14,295 bases of DNA from an uncultured Collinsella sp. (GTDB taxonomy: Bacteria; Actinomycetota; Coriobacteriia; Coriobacteriales; Coriobacteriaceae). Under the pieces are notes generated by a model that was not told the origin of the DNA, made no database searches, and worked only from the letters and a program-made list of their open reading frames with translations. Positions 1-6,992 of this stretch are shown here, piece after piece; position 1 is the stretch's first letter; each line of letters starts with the position of its first letter. Where the stretch lies: contig CABVAS010000021.1 in the NCBI GenBank assembly GCA_902496375.1, positions 1 to 14,295 on the forward strand, written 5' to 3'. The position numbers and the translations under genes were made by a program.

Positions 1-48
1 CGGGCTTGCAGCGTCGAGCCGTTACGCGGTTTGGTAAAACCGCGTAAC
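1..48 (-). repeat. Partial copy C of the stop-codon-linked structured repeat
   Basis: This is the right end of a repeat whose other copies are at 8412-8571 and 13195-13329. It holds the shared box GCAGCGTCGAGCCGTTA at 8-24 and a hairpin at 21-48 with a perfect 12-bp stem (GTTACGCGGTTT paired with AAACCGCGTAAC) and loop GGTA. The same hairpin architecture is at 8544-8571, with two stem pairs changed in a compensating way. The hairpin ends one base before the stop codon of the GntR gene. There is no T-run on the minus strand, so it is not a standard intrinsic terminator. The left part of the element lies outside the window. The strand is given by the neighbouring gene and is uncertain. Confidence 0.75.
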
Positions 49-768
49 TTACATGACCATAACGTAGCGCGATCCCACGTAGTACTGCTTACCCATCAGG
101 ACCGGCTCGCCATTGGGGCCCGTGAAGCCGGCACGCAGGTTGAGCAGCGGATCGTGCGGAGCAATGCCCAGCTCGGCCGCCTGCTCGGTATTGGCACGAA
201 CGGCCTCGACCGTGCGGTAGTCAACCGAGACAATCGGCGTTCCGCCAACACGCTCGACCTCGGCAAAAATCGACTTGTCCTCAAGATCGGCCGTCAACAG
301 CTCACGGTAGGCGTCAAACGGCACAAAGATGTTCTCCTCAAAGATGGGCTCGCCGTCGGCTGTACGCACGCGCTTAATATGCAGCAGCAGCGCGTCCTTC
401 TGCAGGCCAAAGAACTCCATCTCGTTTTGACGTGCCGGCACAATCTGGCGATCGACCACATGTGCGCCCGCCTTCATGCCATTATCGGCACACAGCGCGG
501 TAAACGTCTGCAGCGTCGAAGCGTGGAACTGGCGGTTGATGTGCGGCGTGGAGACAAAGGTGCCACGGCCCTGCTGCTTAACCAGGTAGCCATCGGAGCA
601 CAGCTCCTCGACGGCGCGGCGCACCGTAATGCGGCTCACGTCGTACTGCTCGGCTAGCTCAAGCTCGGACGGAATACGCTCCTTGGGTGCATAAACACCT
701 TTCTCGATCGCATCCTTGATTTCGTCGTAAATCTGCTGGTAAAGCGGTGCATTTTTGGGCGCAGGCAT
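49..768 (-). CDS. GntR/HutC-family transcriptional regulator (wHTH + UTRA), GntR1
   Basis: A 239-residue repressor-type regulator. Residues about 8-75 form the GntR winged helix-turn-helix (IPSELELAEQYDVSRITVRR followed by the wing QGRGTFVS). Residues about 90-235 form a UTRA effector domain, which in this family binds phosphorylated sugars or sugar amines. The start is ATG at 768, with AAGAGTG seven bases upstream as a modest ribosome site. Length is normal for the family. An ACGT-N5-ACGT motif upstream (806-818) recurs before the PTS operon and, with one mismatch, before the DMT gene, so this protein may control itself and those genes. That is inference. The effector could be an Amadori-compound 6-phosphate. 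The stop codon abuts a structured repeat. Family assignment is firm; target and ligand are not. Confidence 0.93.
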   Translation of the reverse strand: MPAPKNAPLYQQIYDEIKDAIEKGVYAPKERIPSELELAEQYDVSRITVRRAVEELCSDGYLVKQQGRGTFVSTPHINRQFHASTLQTFTALCADNGMKAGAHVVDRQIVPARQNEMEFFGLQKDALLLHIKRVRTADGEPIFEENIFVPFDAYRELLTADLEDKSIFAEVERVGGTPIVSVDYRTVEAVRANTEQAAELGIAPHDPLLNLRAGFTGPNGEPVLMGKQYYVGSRYVMVM

Positions 769-782
769 ATCTAATCACTCTT

Positions 783-818
783 ATCGAAATATCGAAATAA
801 CTAATACGTATATAACGT
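783..818 (-). promoter_or_regulatory. Candidate operator upstream of GntR1
   Basis: The site holds ACGT-ATATA-ACGT at 806-818, an inverted repeat matching the sites at 6955-6967 and (one mismatch) 8227-8239. The ten bases TATAACGTCT at 811-820 are also shared exactly with the PTS-operon site. Next to it, ATCGAAAT occurs twice in tandem (783-790, 791-798). I could not place a convincing -35/-10 pair here. Function as an operator is inferred from recurrence only. Confidence 0.45.
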
Positions 819-860
819 CTAGTTTCATATTACCTCATAATGATAAAACGATACACCCTC

Positions 861-893
861 CCTACCAAAAAGCGACAGCTTCATTTTGGTAGG
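861..893. repeat. Short palindromic repeat, copy 1 (GGGACAGGT family)
   Basis: CCTACCAAAA at 861-870 pairs perfectly with TTTTGGTAGG at 884-893 across a 13-base loop (AGCGACAGCTTCA), followed by TTTTATCTGGG on the plus strand. Copy 2 (2996-3028) shares the stem, the loop pattern and the TTTTATCTGGG tail. Copy 3 (10492-10524) is in the opposite orientation. It looks like a REP-type dispersed palindrome. The plus strand after the stem begins TTTTAT, so it might also end plus-strand transcripts, although no plus-strand gene ends here. Confidence 0.75.
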
Positions 894-911
894 TTTTATC
901 TGGGCAAACGA

Positions 912-948
912 GAGCCTCTCGAAAGCAACGGGGCTTTCGGGGGGGCTC
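912..948 (-). terminator. Probable terminator hairpin of the YitT gene
   Basis: GAGCC (912-916) and CGAAAGC (920-926) pair with GCTTTCG (933-939) and GGCTC (944-948) around a small internal loop, giving 12 pairs in all. Read on the minus strand the hairpin follows the YitT stop by about 40 bases. Only a weak T-rich tail (TCGTTTG) follows, so termination is plausible but not certain. Confidence 0.45.
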
Positions 949-988
949 GTTCGGATGGGTTGCGCAGGACCGGCAAAATGCCAATACC

Positions 989-1996
989 CTACTTGCCGTC
1001 GTCCTGCTGCAGACTGTCCTGTTCGCTGAGGCGCGCCTGCCTGCTGGCCATGCGTGCGGGCTTGTCGGGATCGGGAACGGCCGTGGGCATGGGCTCGTCG
1101 ACATGACCACCCCACCAGCCGCCCACAAAGTTGAGCGTGTGGAACACATTGATCACGGCGCCGGGATCAACGTCGCACACCAGCTTGATAATGTCCTGAC
1201 TCTCGTAGGTCGAGACAACGGTGTTCAGCAGGTACATCTTTTCGCGGCTATATCCGCCGACGACCTCGGCGCAGCTAATGCCGTGCTGAAAATGGTTTAC
1301 GTAGGCAGTCATGACCTCGTCTGCCTTACGCGTCGTGATCTGCAGCGTCACGCGATCGTAGCGACGATAGAAACTGTCGATGGTCTTGGTCGAAATAAAC
1401 TGGAACACGATGGAATACGCCGCCTTGTCCCAGCCAAACATAAAGCCAAAGATCGCCAGGATAAAGCAGTTGAAACCAAAGATGACGCCCCAGATGGTCT
1501 TGCCCGTGTGGTTGGAAACCCACAGCGCGATAAAGTCGGTGCCGCCGGTGGATGCGCCGGATTTAAGTGCGATGGCAGCGCCCAGACCCGAGACCACGCC
1601 GCCAAAAATGATGAGCATGATCTTGTCGCCCAAAAATGGAGCGAAGTGAAAGACGTTGAGGAACAGCGACGAGAGCACGACCTGCATCATCGAGAAGATG
1701 ACGAAGCGCTTGCTAATGCCGCTCCAGCATAGGAGCGCCACGGGGATGTTGAGCGCGAGCATACCGAGCGAAATATCGATGTGAACGCCACCCAGCGAGG
1801 TAACGCGATCGAGCAGGACCGCAACGCCGGTAAGACCGCTCGGAAGCAGGTCGGCGGGCTGAATGAACGCCTGGATCAGGAATGTCTGGAGAACGGCGGA
1901 AATCGTGACCGCCACGGCAGTAATGGCGCGGCGGACGATGGTAAGGCGGCCGAGCACGAGCACGCGGTCCGTGAGCTGATCGATGGCGTTCGCCAC
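989..1996 (-). CDS. YitT-family membrane protein (DUF161 + DUF2179)
   Basis: A 335-residue integral membrane protein of the YitT family. Hydrophobic segments fill residues about 20-200 and include the family hallmark GASTGGTDFIALW after the fourth or fifth helix. A soluble DUF2179 domain follows at about residues 220-300 (RVTLQITTRKADEVMTAYV, then EKMYLLNTVVS). The last 35 residues are a polar tail. Molecular function in this family is poorly defined. I chose GTG at 1996 because AAAGGAG lies five bases upstream; the in-frame ATG at 2017 would put that ribosome site inside the gene. It appears to be a single-gene unit, with its own leader and a hairpin after the stop. Confidence 0.9.
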   Translation of the reverse strand: MANAIDQLTDRVLVLGRLTIVRRAITAVAVTISAVLQTFLIQAFIQPADLLPSGLTGVAVLLDRVTSLGGVHIDISLGMLALNIPVALLCWSGISKRFVIFSMMQVVLSSLFLNVFHFAPFLGDKIMLIIFGGVVSGLGAAIALKSGASTGGTDFIALWVSNHTGKTIWGVIFGFNCFILAIFGFMFGWDKAAYSIVFQFISTKTIDSFYRRYDRVTLQITTRKADEVMTAYVNHFQHGISCAEVVGGYSREKMYLLNTVVSTYESQDIIKLVCDVDPGAVINVFHTLNFVGGWWGGHVDEPMPTAVPDPDKPARMASRQARLSEQDSLQQDDGK

Positions 1997-2134
1997 GCGG
2001 GCTCCTTTCGAAGGCAAATCTGGTTGTGAGGCATGTCGGCGATTGTAGCACGGAGCATGCGGGGGCGCTTCAATTCACCCTCCCTCGACAACCAAAGCGG
2101 GACCAGCAACCCCACGACCAAAGGCCCAAATAAC

Positions 2135-2253
2135 AAGTGAGTAGACTTTACGCGACCTGCAGAGCACACCCAAAACCGCCACCCCTGTGACCTGCGGTTT
2201 TACTAGAGCAGATGCGCTTTGTGCTCGTCTTGCACCAAAAAGTCTACTCACTT
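2135..2253. mobile_element. MITE-like element with 15-bp perfect terminal inverted repeats
   Basis: AAGTGAGTAGACTTT (2135-2149) is repeated in perfect inversion as AAAGTCTACTCACTT (2239-2253). Two further inverted pairs are nested inside: GAGCACA with TGTGCTC (7 bp) and AAAACCGC with GCGGTTTT (8 bp). The 119-bp unit has no coding capacity and sits in the gap between the HAD and YitT genes. No target-site duplication is obvious at its edges. It could be a non-autonomous transposable element or a dispersed structured repeat. The rest of the 1997-2350 gap holds only the YitT leader and a weaker inverted repeat. Confidence 0.6.
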
Positions 2254-2299
2254 AGTCCGAATCGAAGCCAAACGGATCCAAATAGATGACAAATTAAGC

Positions 2300-2347
2300 C
2301 AATCCGCAGCAAAAGACGCGTGAATCAGTGCTTCTCGCGGCGGATTG
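2300..2347 (-). other. Inverted repeat after the HAD gene, possible weak terminator
   Basis: CAATCCGC (2300-2307) and GCGGATTG (2340-2347) form an 8-bp inverted repeat with a 32-base interior, starting four bases after the HAD stop on the minus strand. There is no T-run directly after the stem. It may be a processing or termination structure, or chance. Confidence 0.3.
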
Positions 2348-2350
2348 ACG

Positions 2351-2980
2351 CTACAAAGCGGCCAAAATGTCGGTCAGATTATCGATAACGGCATCGGCTC
2401 GCGATTGATCGAGGTTGACACCCTCGTGCGGACGCAGCGCCAGGACGCGGGCGCCGGAGCGCTTACCAGCCTCGATGCCCAAAGGCGAATCCTCGATAAC
2501 CAGGCACTCGGCAGGCTCCACCCCCAGTGCCTCCATGGCACGCAGGTAGATCTCGGGGTCGGGCTTAAACGCACTGCACTCGTGACCGCTGATGGTGTAG
2601 TCCAGCACGTCGGGGATACCGGCAATCTCCACCAGCTCGTCGATCAACTCGCGATAGGACGAGCTCGCGATGGCACACTTCACGCCGCGCTCGTGCAGTG
2701 CGCGCATCACCGGCTCCGTCTGCTCGTTGAGCAGCTCGGCATACGGAACGGGATGGTCCGGGCTATAGACCTGCTTGTACTCCACGCGCAGACGCTCGCG
2801 CAGCTCAACATCGTCGGGCACCAGCGCCTCCCAAATGGCCGGCTCGTTAGACCCCGAAAGATCGGGGATCTCGTCAAAGTGGAACCCCTTCTCCTCCATA
2901 AACGCCACGCGACGACGGTTGTAGAACCACTCGGTATCGACCAGCACGCCGTCCATGTCAAACAGCACTGCCTTGATCAT
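2351..2980 (-). CDS. HAD-superfamily phosphatase/phosphomutase (beta-PGM-like, subfamily IA)
   Basis: A 209-residue HAD hydrolase. Motif I is FDMDG with nucleophile Asp8 and acid/base Asp10; motif II is in IASSS around Ser106; motif III is Lys139 (AFKPDP); motif IV is Glu163-Asp164 (IEDSPLG). The cap insertion after motif I and the DSPLGIEAG segment fit the beta-phosphoglucomutase/sugar-phosphate phosphatase group. The substrate cannot be read from sequence. The start is the ATG at 2980, with GGGAGGAG six bases upstream. An ATG two codons earlier is possible but too close to that ribosome site. A longer reading frame exists only because a repeat upstream stays open. It lies 160 bp downstream of SIS1 but behind a strong terminator, so it is probably its own unit, with a possible role in sugar-phosphate handling. 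Confidence 0.9.
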   Translation of the reverse strand: MIKAVLFDMDGVLVDTEWFYNRRRVAFMEEKGFHFDEIPDLSGSNEPAIWEALVPDDVELRERLRVEYKQVYSPDHPVPYAELLNEQTEPVMRALHERGVKCAIASSSYRELIDELVEIAGIPDVLDYTISGHECSAFKPDPEIYLRAMEALGVEPAECLVIEDSPLGIEAGKRSGARVLALRPHEGVNLDQSRADAVIDNLTDILAAL

Positions 2981-2995
2981 ACGCATCTCCTCCCA

Positions 2996-3028
2996 CCTGC
3001 CAAAAAGGGACAGGTTTATTTTGGTAGG
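2996..3028. repeat. Short palindromic repeat, copy 2, abutting the HAD ribosome site
   Basis: CCTGCCAAAA (2996-3005) pairs with TTTTGGTAGG (3019-3028), ten pairs with one G-T, around AGGGACAGGTTTA. TTTTATCTGGG follows on the plus strand, exactly as after copy 1. The left stem ends one base before the GGGAGGAG ribosome site of the HAD gene, so in the HAD transcript this hairpin would sit immediately 5' of the ribosome site. Confidence 0.8.
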
Positions 3029-3073
3029 TTTTATCTGGGATTTGCGACGCGACAGACACGCCCTCCCCAGAGC

Positions 3074-3109
3074 AAAAAAGGGGACGGGGCGCAAAACCCC
3101 ATCCCCTTT
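3074..3109 (-). terminator. Intrinsic terminator of the PTS-SIS1 operon
   Basis: On the minus strand, AAAGGGGATGGGG and CCCCGTCCCCTTT form a 13-position stem with one mismatch and a 7-base loop, followed by a run of six T (plus-strand A-run 3074-3079). It begins about 30 bases after the SIS1 stop. This is the clearest terminator in the window. Confidence 0.85.
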
Positions 3110-3140
3110 CAATCAACCCGTAAGGTCTACTTACTTGTGA

Positions 3141-4124
3141 TTAGTAGGAAAGCTTCCACATGTAGCGACGCATGGTCAGCGGGTGCTGACGGGCCTCGGC
3201 GATCTGGTTGCCGTACTCGCGCATAACGGCGAGGTGCAGCAGCGGGTTGAAGTAGGTGATGACGCTCGCGGGCACGGCGTCAGCCAGGCCGTAGTCCTTG
3301 GAGTCGATCAGAGCGACCTTGGCGCCCATGCGCTCAAGGAAGGTGAGGGCGCGGGCGTCCATCGGACGGGTGGCGCCATCGGACATGAAGAAGACGTAGG
3401 GCTTACCCTCGGTGGAAACCTCGAACGGGCCGTGGAAGTACTCGCCGGTGTTGTAGGCGGCAGCGTCGATCCACTGCATCTCGGTGAACAGGAAGGCGGC
3501 GTGAGAATAAGCCATCTTCTCGGAGGCACCGGAAGCCATGAAGTAGATCATCTTGTCGTCCTTGAAGTCCTCGGCGAACTTCTTGGCGAGCTTCTTGCAG
3601 TGCTGAGCGGCGTTCTCGCAGAGATCGAAGATGTTGGTGAGGCCGGTGATCATGTCCTCGTAGTGGTCATAACCCTCGGTCTGCTGAAGGATCTCGAGAG
3701 CAAGAGCGATGGCGTAGCCGGGCTTCTCGCACTTGGCAGCGTAGTTGGCGTGGAAGCCGTGGACGATGACGTGGTCGGCGTCGACGGTCAGAGCGGAGCC
3801 AGCCTTGTTGGTGAGGGAGACGACCGGGCAGTTGTGCTTCTTGGCGGTCTTGTTGGCCTCGACGGTCTCGGGCGTGGAGCCACCGAGGGAGCAGGTGATC
3901 ACGAAGGTGTGCTCGTTGACCCAGGAGGGCGTGTCGTAGTTGAACTCGTTAGCAGTGAAGATCTGAACGTTCAGCTTGTCCGTGTTGTTGGCCAGGAAGT
4001 ACTTGGCGGGGTACAGGTCGGACATGGAAGCGCCGCAGCCGACGAAGGCGACGCTGTGGATCTCGTGGTTGGACAGGACGTCAGCGACGATCTGCTTAGG
4101 GAGGTTAAGGTCGATCTCGTACAT
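3141..4124 (-). CDS. SIS-domain sugar-amine 6-phosphate deglycase, FrlB/GfrF-like (SIS1)
   Basis: A 327-residue double-SIS protein of the GlmS-isomerase/FrlB type, predicted to split a 6-phosphorylated Amadori compound into hexose 6-phosphate and a free amine or amino acid in the cytosol. SIS half 1 has FVGCGASMSDLYP (residues 28-39) and the phosphosugar loop CSLGGSTPET (78-87). Half 2 has Glu215 and His231 (TGEYFHGPFE), 16 residues apart like the catalytic Glu/His pair of GlmS and FraB. The C-terminus ends MRRYMWKLSY, like the RRY-containing tail of FrlB. The start is ATG at 4124, with GAAAGGA nine bases upstream; the ATG at 4133 is too close to it. It is the last gene of the PTS operon, 196 bp after IID. 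The exact substrate (fructoselysine, glucoselysine or another) is not readable. Confidence 0.88.
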   Translation of the reverse strand: MYEIDLNLPKQIVADVLSNHEIHSVAFVGCGASMSDLYPAKYFLANNTDKLNVQIFTANEFNYDTPSWVNEHTFVITCSLGGSTPETVEANKTAKKHNCPVVSLTNKAGSALTVDADHVIVHGFHANYAAKCEKPGYAIALALEILQQTEGYDHYEDMITGLTNIFDLCENAAQHCKKLAKKFAEDFKDDKMIYFMASGASEKMAYSHAAFLFTEMQWIDAAAYNTGEYFHGPFEVSTEGKPYVFFMSDGATRPMDARALTFLERMGAKVALIDSKDYGLADAVPASVITYFNPLLHLAVMREYGNQIAEARQHPLTMRRYMWKLSY

Positions 4125-4216
4125 CTGACACATTCCTTTCGATTTTTGCGGCGCCACATTGCCGGGCGCACGCAGGGTTACCGTGATTTGGACCGAGTCG
4201 CCGGCCCGTTGAGGAT

Positions 4217-4242
4217 GTGACAAAGGGACTGCCCTTTGTCAC
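4217..4242. repeat. REP-like hairpin between IID and SIS1
   Basis: GTGACAAAGGG (4217-4227) pairs perfectly with CCCTTTGTCAC (4232-4242) around ACTG. There is no T-run on either side. It lies inside the operon, so it may stabilise or attenuate the mRNA rather than end it. The GACAAAGGGAC core resembles a palindrome common in other bacterial genomes; that resemblance is from memory. Confidence 0.7.
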
Positions 4243-4256
4243 GTATAGGGATGGAA

Positions 4257-4287
4257 GCCTGCCTGGGGTATGGGATGCCAGGCAGGC
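4257..4287. other. Strong intercistronic hairpin between IID and SIS1
   Basis: GCCTGCCTGG (4257-4266) pairs perfectly with CCAGGCAGGC (4278-4287) across an 11-base loop, 34 bases after the IID stop on the minus strand. Only a poor pyrimidine-rich tail (TTCCATCCCT) follows, so it would be at best a leaky terminator. Together with the hairpin at 4217-4242 it could set the ratio of transporter to deglycase mRNA. Confidence 0.6.
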
Positions 4288-4320
4288 CCCGGGGGAAAGC
4301 GGTTGGACGCTTGGTCGCGA

Positions 4321-5154
4321 CTAGGCCAGGATGCCGGCCGCGGAGAGGGCGATGCCGCCCACGATGGCGATCACGAGAAGCCAACCGGTGTTGACGTTCT
4401 TCTTGATGAGCCAGTACATAAGGCCGGTGAGGCCAAGGGAGATCATCTGGGGCATCATGCCGTCCAGGATGTCCTGGATCACAACGGTGCCGTCAGCGAA
4501 CTGCAGCGGGGTGGTGGCGCCGATCAGCGTGGCGATCATGCCGCCCACGGACATAAGACCCACGATGCCGCAGACATACATGAGCTTCTCCATGAGGTCG
4601 CCGCCCTGAAGCTTGCTCAGGTACTCGTGGCCGCCCTGATAGCCCATCTTGGCTGCGAACCAAGTGATCAGCACAGCGGGGACGATGGAGATGAGCATGG
4701 CCAGGATCGGGCCCATGATGGAGCCCTGCTGAGCCAGCTGAACGCCCAGACCAAAGGCGATAACGCGGATGGTGCCCTGGAAGAAGGAGTCACCGATGCC
4801 GGAAAGCGGACCCATGAGGGAGGTCTTGACCGCGTTGATCGAATCGGGATCGAAGTTCTCGGGATCCTTGGCGTACTCCTCCTCCATGGAGGCGGCGAGG
4901 CCCAGGATGAAAGCGCTCGTCTGCGGGGTGCAGTTGTAGAACGCCATGTGACGGTGGTAAGCCTCTTTCTTGGCCTCGAGCTGCTTGGGGTCAGACTCGT
5001 CGGGATAGAGGCGGTCGAGCGTGGGAACCATGCCGTAGAGGAAGCCCATGTTCATCTGACGCTCGTAGTTCCAAGAGGCCTGGATGGCCCAGGAGCGCCA
5101 GAAGAACTGGCTGACCTTCTTGTTCAGGGACACGTCCTTGGTTGCGGTTGCCAT
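4321..5154 (-). CDS. PTS mannose-family transporter subunit IID
   Basis: A 277-residue membrane subunit of a mannose/fructose/sorbose-family phosphotransferase system. The N-terminal part has the family pattern FWRSWAIQASWNYERQMNMG (residues about 14-33) and GMVPTLDRLYP. The middle contains SLMGPLSGIGDSFFQGTIR, the strongly conserved IID segment. Hydrophobic helices fill the second half, and the C-terminal hydrophobic segment ends GIALSAAGILA. With IIC it forms the sugar channel. The start is ATG at 5154, preceded by AAGGAGG. The IIC stop codon TAA forms part of this ribosome site, which suggests translational coupling with IIC. The substrate is inferred from the attached SIS deglycase to be a sugar amine rather than mannose itself. 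Confidence 0.95.
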   Translation of the reverse strand: MATATKDVSLNKKVSQFFWRSWAIQASWNYERQMNMGFLYGMVPTLDRLYPDESDPKQLEAKKEAYHRHMAFYNCTPQTSAFILGLAASMEEEYAKDPENFDPDSINAVKTSLMGPLSGIGDSFFQGTIRVIAFGLGVQLAQQGSIMGPILAMLISIVPAVLITWFAAKMGYQGGHEYLSKLQGGDLMEKLMYVCGIVGLMSVGGMIATLIGATTPLQFADGTVVIQDILDGMMPQMISLGLTGLMYWLIKKNVNTGWLLVIAIVGGIALSAAGILA

Positions 5155-5167
5155 AGTGTGTTCCTCC

Positions 5168-5962
5168 TTAGTCTTCGTCGTCTTCGAGCGGATCGTAGTC
5201 GGAATCGACACCGGCGGCTGCATGGGAACCGTTGAACTTGAAGCCCATGAAGACGACAGCCAGGCACACACCGATCAGAGCGACCGCGATGACGGACAGG
5301 TTGAGGTAAGCGGCGAGCAGGAAACCGATGAACAGGAACGGAGTCATACCCTTCTTGATCATCATGGTGAGCAGCAGGGCCAAGCCGTAGGCGGTCATGA
5401 TCTTGGTCGAAACGTTAAGACCAGTGGACAGCCACTCGGGAACCATGTTGACGATGGTCTGGACCAGGTCGGTGCCGACAAAGACGGCGAGGAAGATCGG
5501 CAGGAAGTACATGAGAGCGTACAGACCGGAGCCGGCGCAGATGTGCATACGGTAGGCGGTCTTGAACTTTCCGTTATCGATCGCGTTATCTGCCACATGG
5601 GTGAGGGCGGCGATGATGGAACGGAACACGATGCCGAGGAGCTGACCCAGGACGGCGACCGGGATGGCGATCGTCATGGCGGTCTCGGCGGAAGCATCGG
5701 TCAGGCACGCAAAGGCAGCGGCCACGATGCCGCCCAGGACCATATCGGGCGGAACGGCGGCGCCGACTTGCACCAGGCCCATGGACACGAGCTCGACGGC
5801 GGCACCGACGGCAAGGCCGGTGGGCACATCGCCCAGCAGCAGACCGACGAGCGTAGCGCCAACGAGGGGCTGCTCGAAGTTAAGACGACCGAGCAGGCGG
5901 GAGTCCCACATGCAGAACACGCCGACGAGGCCGACGAGCACCGCACTGATGAACGTATTCAT
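5168..5962 (-). CDS. PTS mannose-family transporter subunit IIC
   Basis: A 264-residue polytopic membrane protein of the EII-Man IIC family. It has the N-terminal pattern GRLNFEQPLVGATLVGLLLG and the GAAVELVSMGLVQVGAAVPP segment typical of the family, then several more hydrophobic helices to about residue 245. It ends in an acidic tail (YDPLEDDED). The start is ATG at 5962, with GAAAGGAG about six bases upstream. It lies 36 bp after IIAB and 13 bp before IID, all one transcription unit. A short hairpin (CAGGC/GCCTG, 5980-5993) is in the IIAB-IIC gap. With IID it moves the substrate across the membrane while IIB phosphorylates it. Confidence 0.95.
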   Translation of the reverse strand: MNTFISAVLVGLVGVFCMWDSRLLGRLNFEQPLVGATLVGLLLGDVPTGLAVGAAVELVSMGLVQVGAAVPPDMVLGGIVAAAFACLTDASAETAMTIAIPVAVLGQLLGIVFRSIIAALTHVADNAIDNGKFKTAYRMHICAGSGLYALMYFLPIFLAVFVGTDLVQTIVNMVPEWLSTGLNVSTKIMTAYGLALLLTMMIKKGMTPFLFIGFLLAAYLNLSVIAVALIGVCLAVVFMGFKFNGSHAAAGVDSDYDPLEDDED

Positions 5963-5998
5963 ACCCTTCTCCTTTCAGTCAGGCAAAAGCCTGGTTGA

Positions 5999-6922
5999 TT
6001 ACAGCTTGGCGTCGATGTCGACGCTCTGATACGTGGGGGTCTGCTGGACGTAGAGCTTGATGCCCATGTCGAGCAGCTGGTTGATATCGGCCTTCTGGGT
6101 GGCATCGAGGAAGACGGAGCTGTCCTTGCCGCCGACCTGATCGGCACCGTCGTGGTTGGCGGTGGCGCCCAGGTTGATGGCGTCGAGCTTGTAGCCCTGG
6201 CAGAACTGCAGCATCTCGGCAGTGTTGCCAAAGACGAACATAACGCGCTCGCCGAGGGTGTTGAGCTTGTCCATCTTGGCGAGGGCACGCTCGACGGTGA
6301 AGACGTTCAGGCGCACGCCCTGGGGCTTGGCCAGCTTAAGAGCACCCTTCTTGATGTCATCGTTGGCGGCAGCGTTGTCGACGACGATGATGCGCTCGGC
6401 CTGAACCTTGGTGGTCCAGGTAAAGACGACCTGGCCGTGCAGCAGACGGTAGTCAAGACGTGCGAGGACGATCTTGGCGGGACCGGAGCTGTGACGGGGC
6501 GCCTTAGCCTTCTTGGCGGGAGCCGCGGCAGCCTCGACCGGTGCGTTGGGGTTGGTCAGACCGGTGCGGGCCTCGTTGATGAGGGCCGCGAGCTCGGCGC
6601 CCTTGACGGGGACGGGGCTCATAGCGAGCGTCAGTGCCAGCGGAATGTTGAAACCGCTGACAACCGTGAACTTCGTGCCGTTCTTGGAAAGCTCGACCAT
6701 GCTGTTGTTGACCGAGCTGCCGAGCATATCGGTCAGCACATAGACGGTGTCGTCCGCGTTGAACGTGGCGATCATGGCGTCCACCTTATTGGTGATGGGC
6801 TCCTTGTCGTCACGAGCAAGCGACACGACGTGGACGTTCGACACGTCGCCGAGAACCATCTCGAGCGTGTCTTTGGCGCCTGCGGCCAGGCCGCCATGAG
6901 ATGCGAGAATGATCTGATTCAT
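5999..6922 (-). CDS. PTS mannose-family fused IIAB component
   Basis: A 307-residue cytosolic phosphotransfer protein, fused as in ManX. The IIA domain (about 1-125) carries the phosphorylated His9 in LASHGGLA. An Ala/Lys-rich linker (about 128-147) follows. The IIB domain (148-307) carries His162 in RLDYRLLHGQV, which passes phosphate to the incoming sugar. Many mannose-type IIB proteins read RxDDRLIHGQV; the Tyr and Leu variants here, plus VVFTW after the motif, may mark a substrate subgroup. The start is ATG at 6922, with AAGGAGGAGG just upstream. It is the first gene of the operon IIAB-IIC-IID-SIS1. A TATAAT box lies 27 bases upstream, with an operator-like palindrome beside it. Confidence 0.95.
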   Translation of the reverse strand: MNQIILASHGGLAAGAKDTLEMVLGDVSNVHVVSLARDDKEPITNKVDAMIATFNADDTVYVLTDMLGSSVNNSMVELSKNGTKFTVVSGFNIPLALTLAMSPVPVKGAELAALINEARTGLTNPNAPVEAAAAPAKKAKAPRHSSGPAKIVLARLDYRLLHGQVVFTWTTKVQAERIIVVDNAAANDDIKKGALKLAKPQGVRLNVFTVERALAKMDKLNTLGERVMFVFGNTAEMLQFCQGYKLDAINLGATANHDGADQVGGKDSSVFLDATQKADINQLLDMGIKLYVQQTPTYQSVDIDAKL

Positions 6923-6948
6923 CTTGCCTCCTCCTTTTCATTATGGTC

Positions 6949-6968
6949 ATTATAACGTCTTATACGTT
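6949..6968 (-). promoter_or_regulatory. PTS operon -10 box with overlapping palindromic operator
   Basis: On the minus strand a perfect TATAAT is at 6954-6949. Just upstream, AACGT-N5-ACGTT (6954-6968) is an inverted repeat sharing the ACGT-N5-ACGT core with the sites at 806-818 and 8227-8239. No good -35 hexamer lies 16-18 bases upstream of the -10 (AATATA or similar), so the promoter may need an activator. The overlap of operator and -10 fits repression by a GntR protein; this is inferred. Confidence 0.55.
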
Positions 6969-6992
6969 GCTTATATTGCTAATTAGTATAAA

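Noticed and set aside
21..48. Hairpin after GntR1 as an intrinsic terminator
   Set aside because: The stem is strong, but no T-run follows on the minus strand, and the same hairpin is part of a repeat family.
510..519. GCAGCGTCGA inside the GntR1 coding region, matching a repeat box
   Set aside because: Only ten bases match, none of the other boxes are nearby, and the sequence is in frame in a conserved UTRA domain. Probably chance.
3141..4124. SIS1 as GlmS or a glucosamine deaminase
   Set aside because: No glutaminase domain is present. The length, the RRYMWK tail and the FHGPFE loop fit FrlB-type deglycases better, though AgaS-like activity cannot be fully excluded.
3183..4220. A 345-codon plus-strand open frame opposite SIS1
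   Set aside because: Its Val/Gly/Asp-rich translation mirrors the codon bias of SIS1. It has no family motif, and SIS1 has clear SIS motifs.
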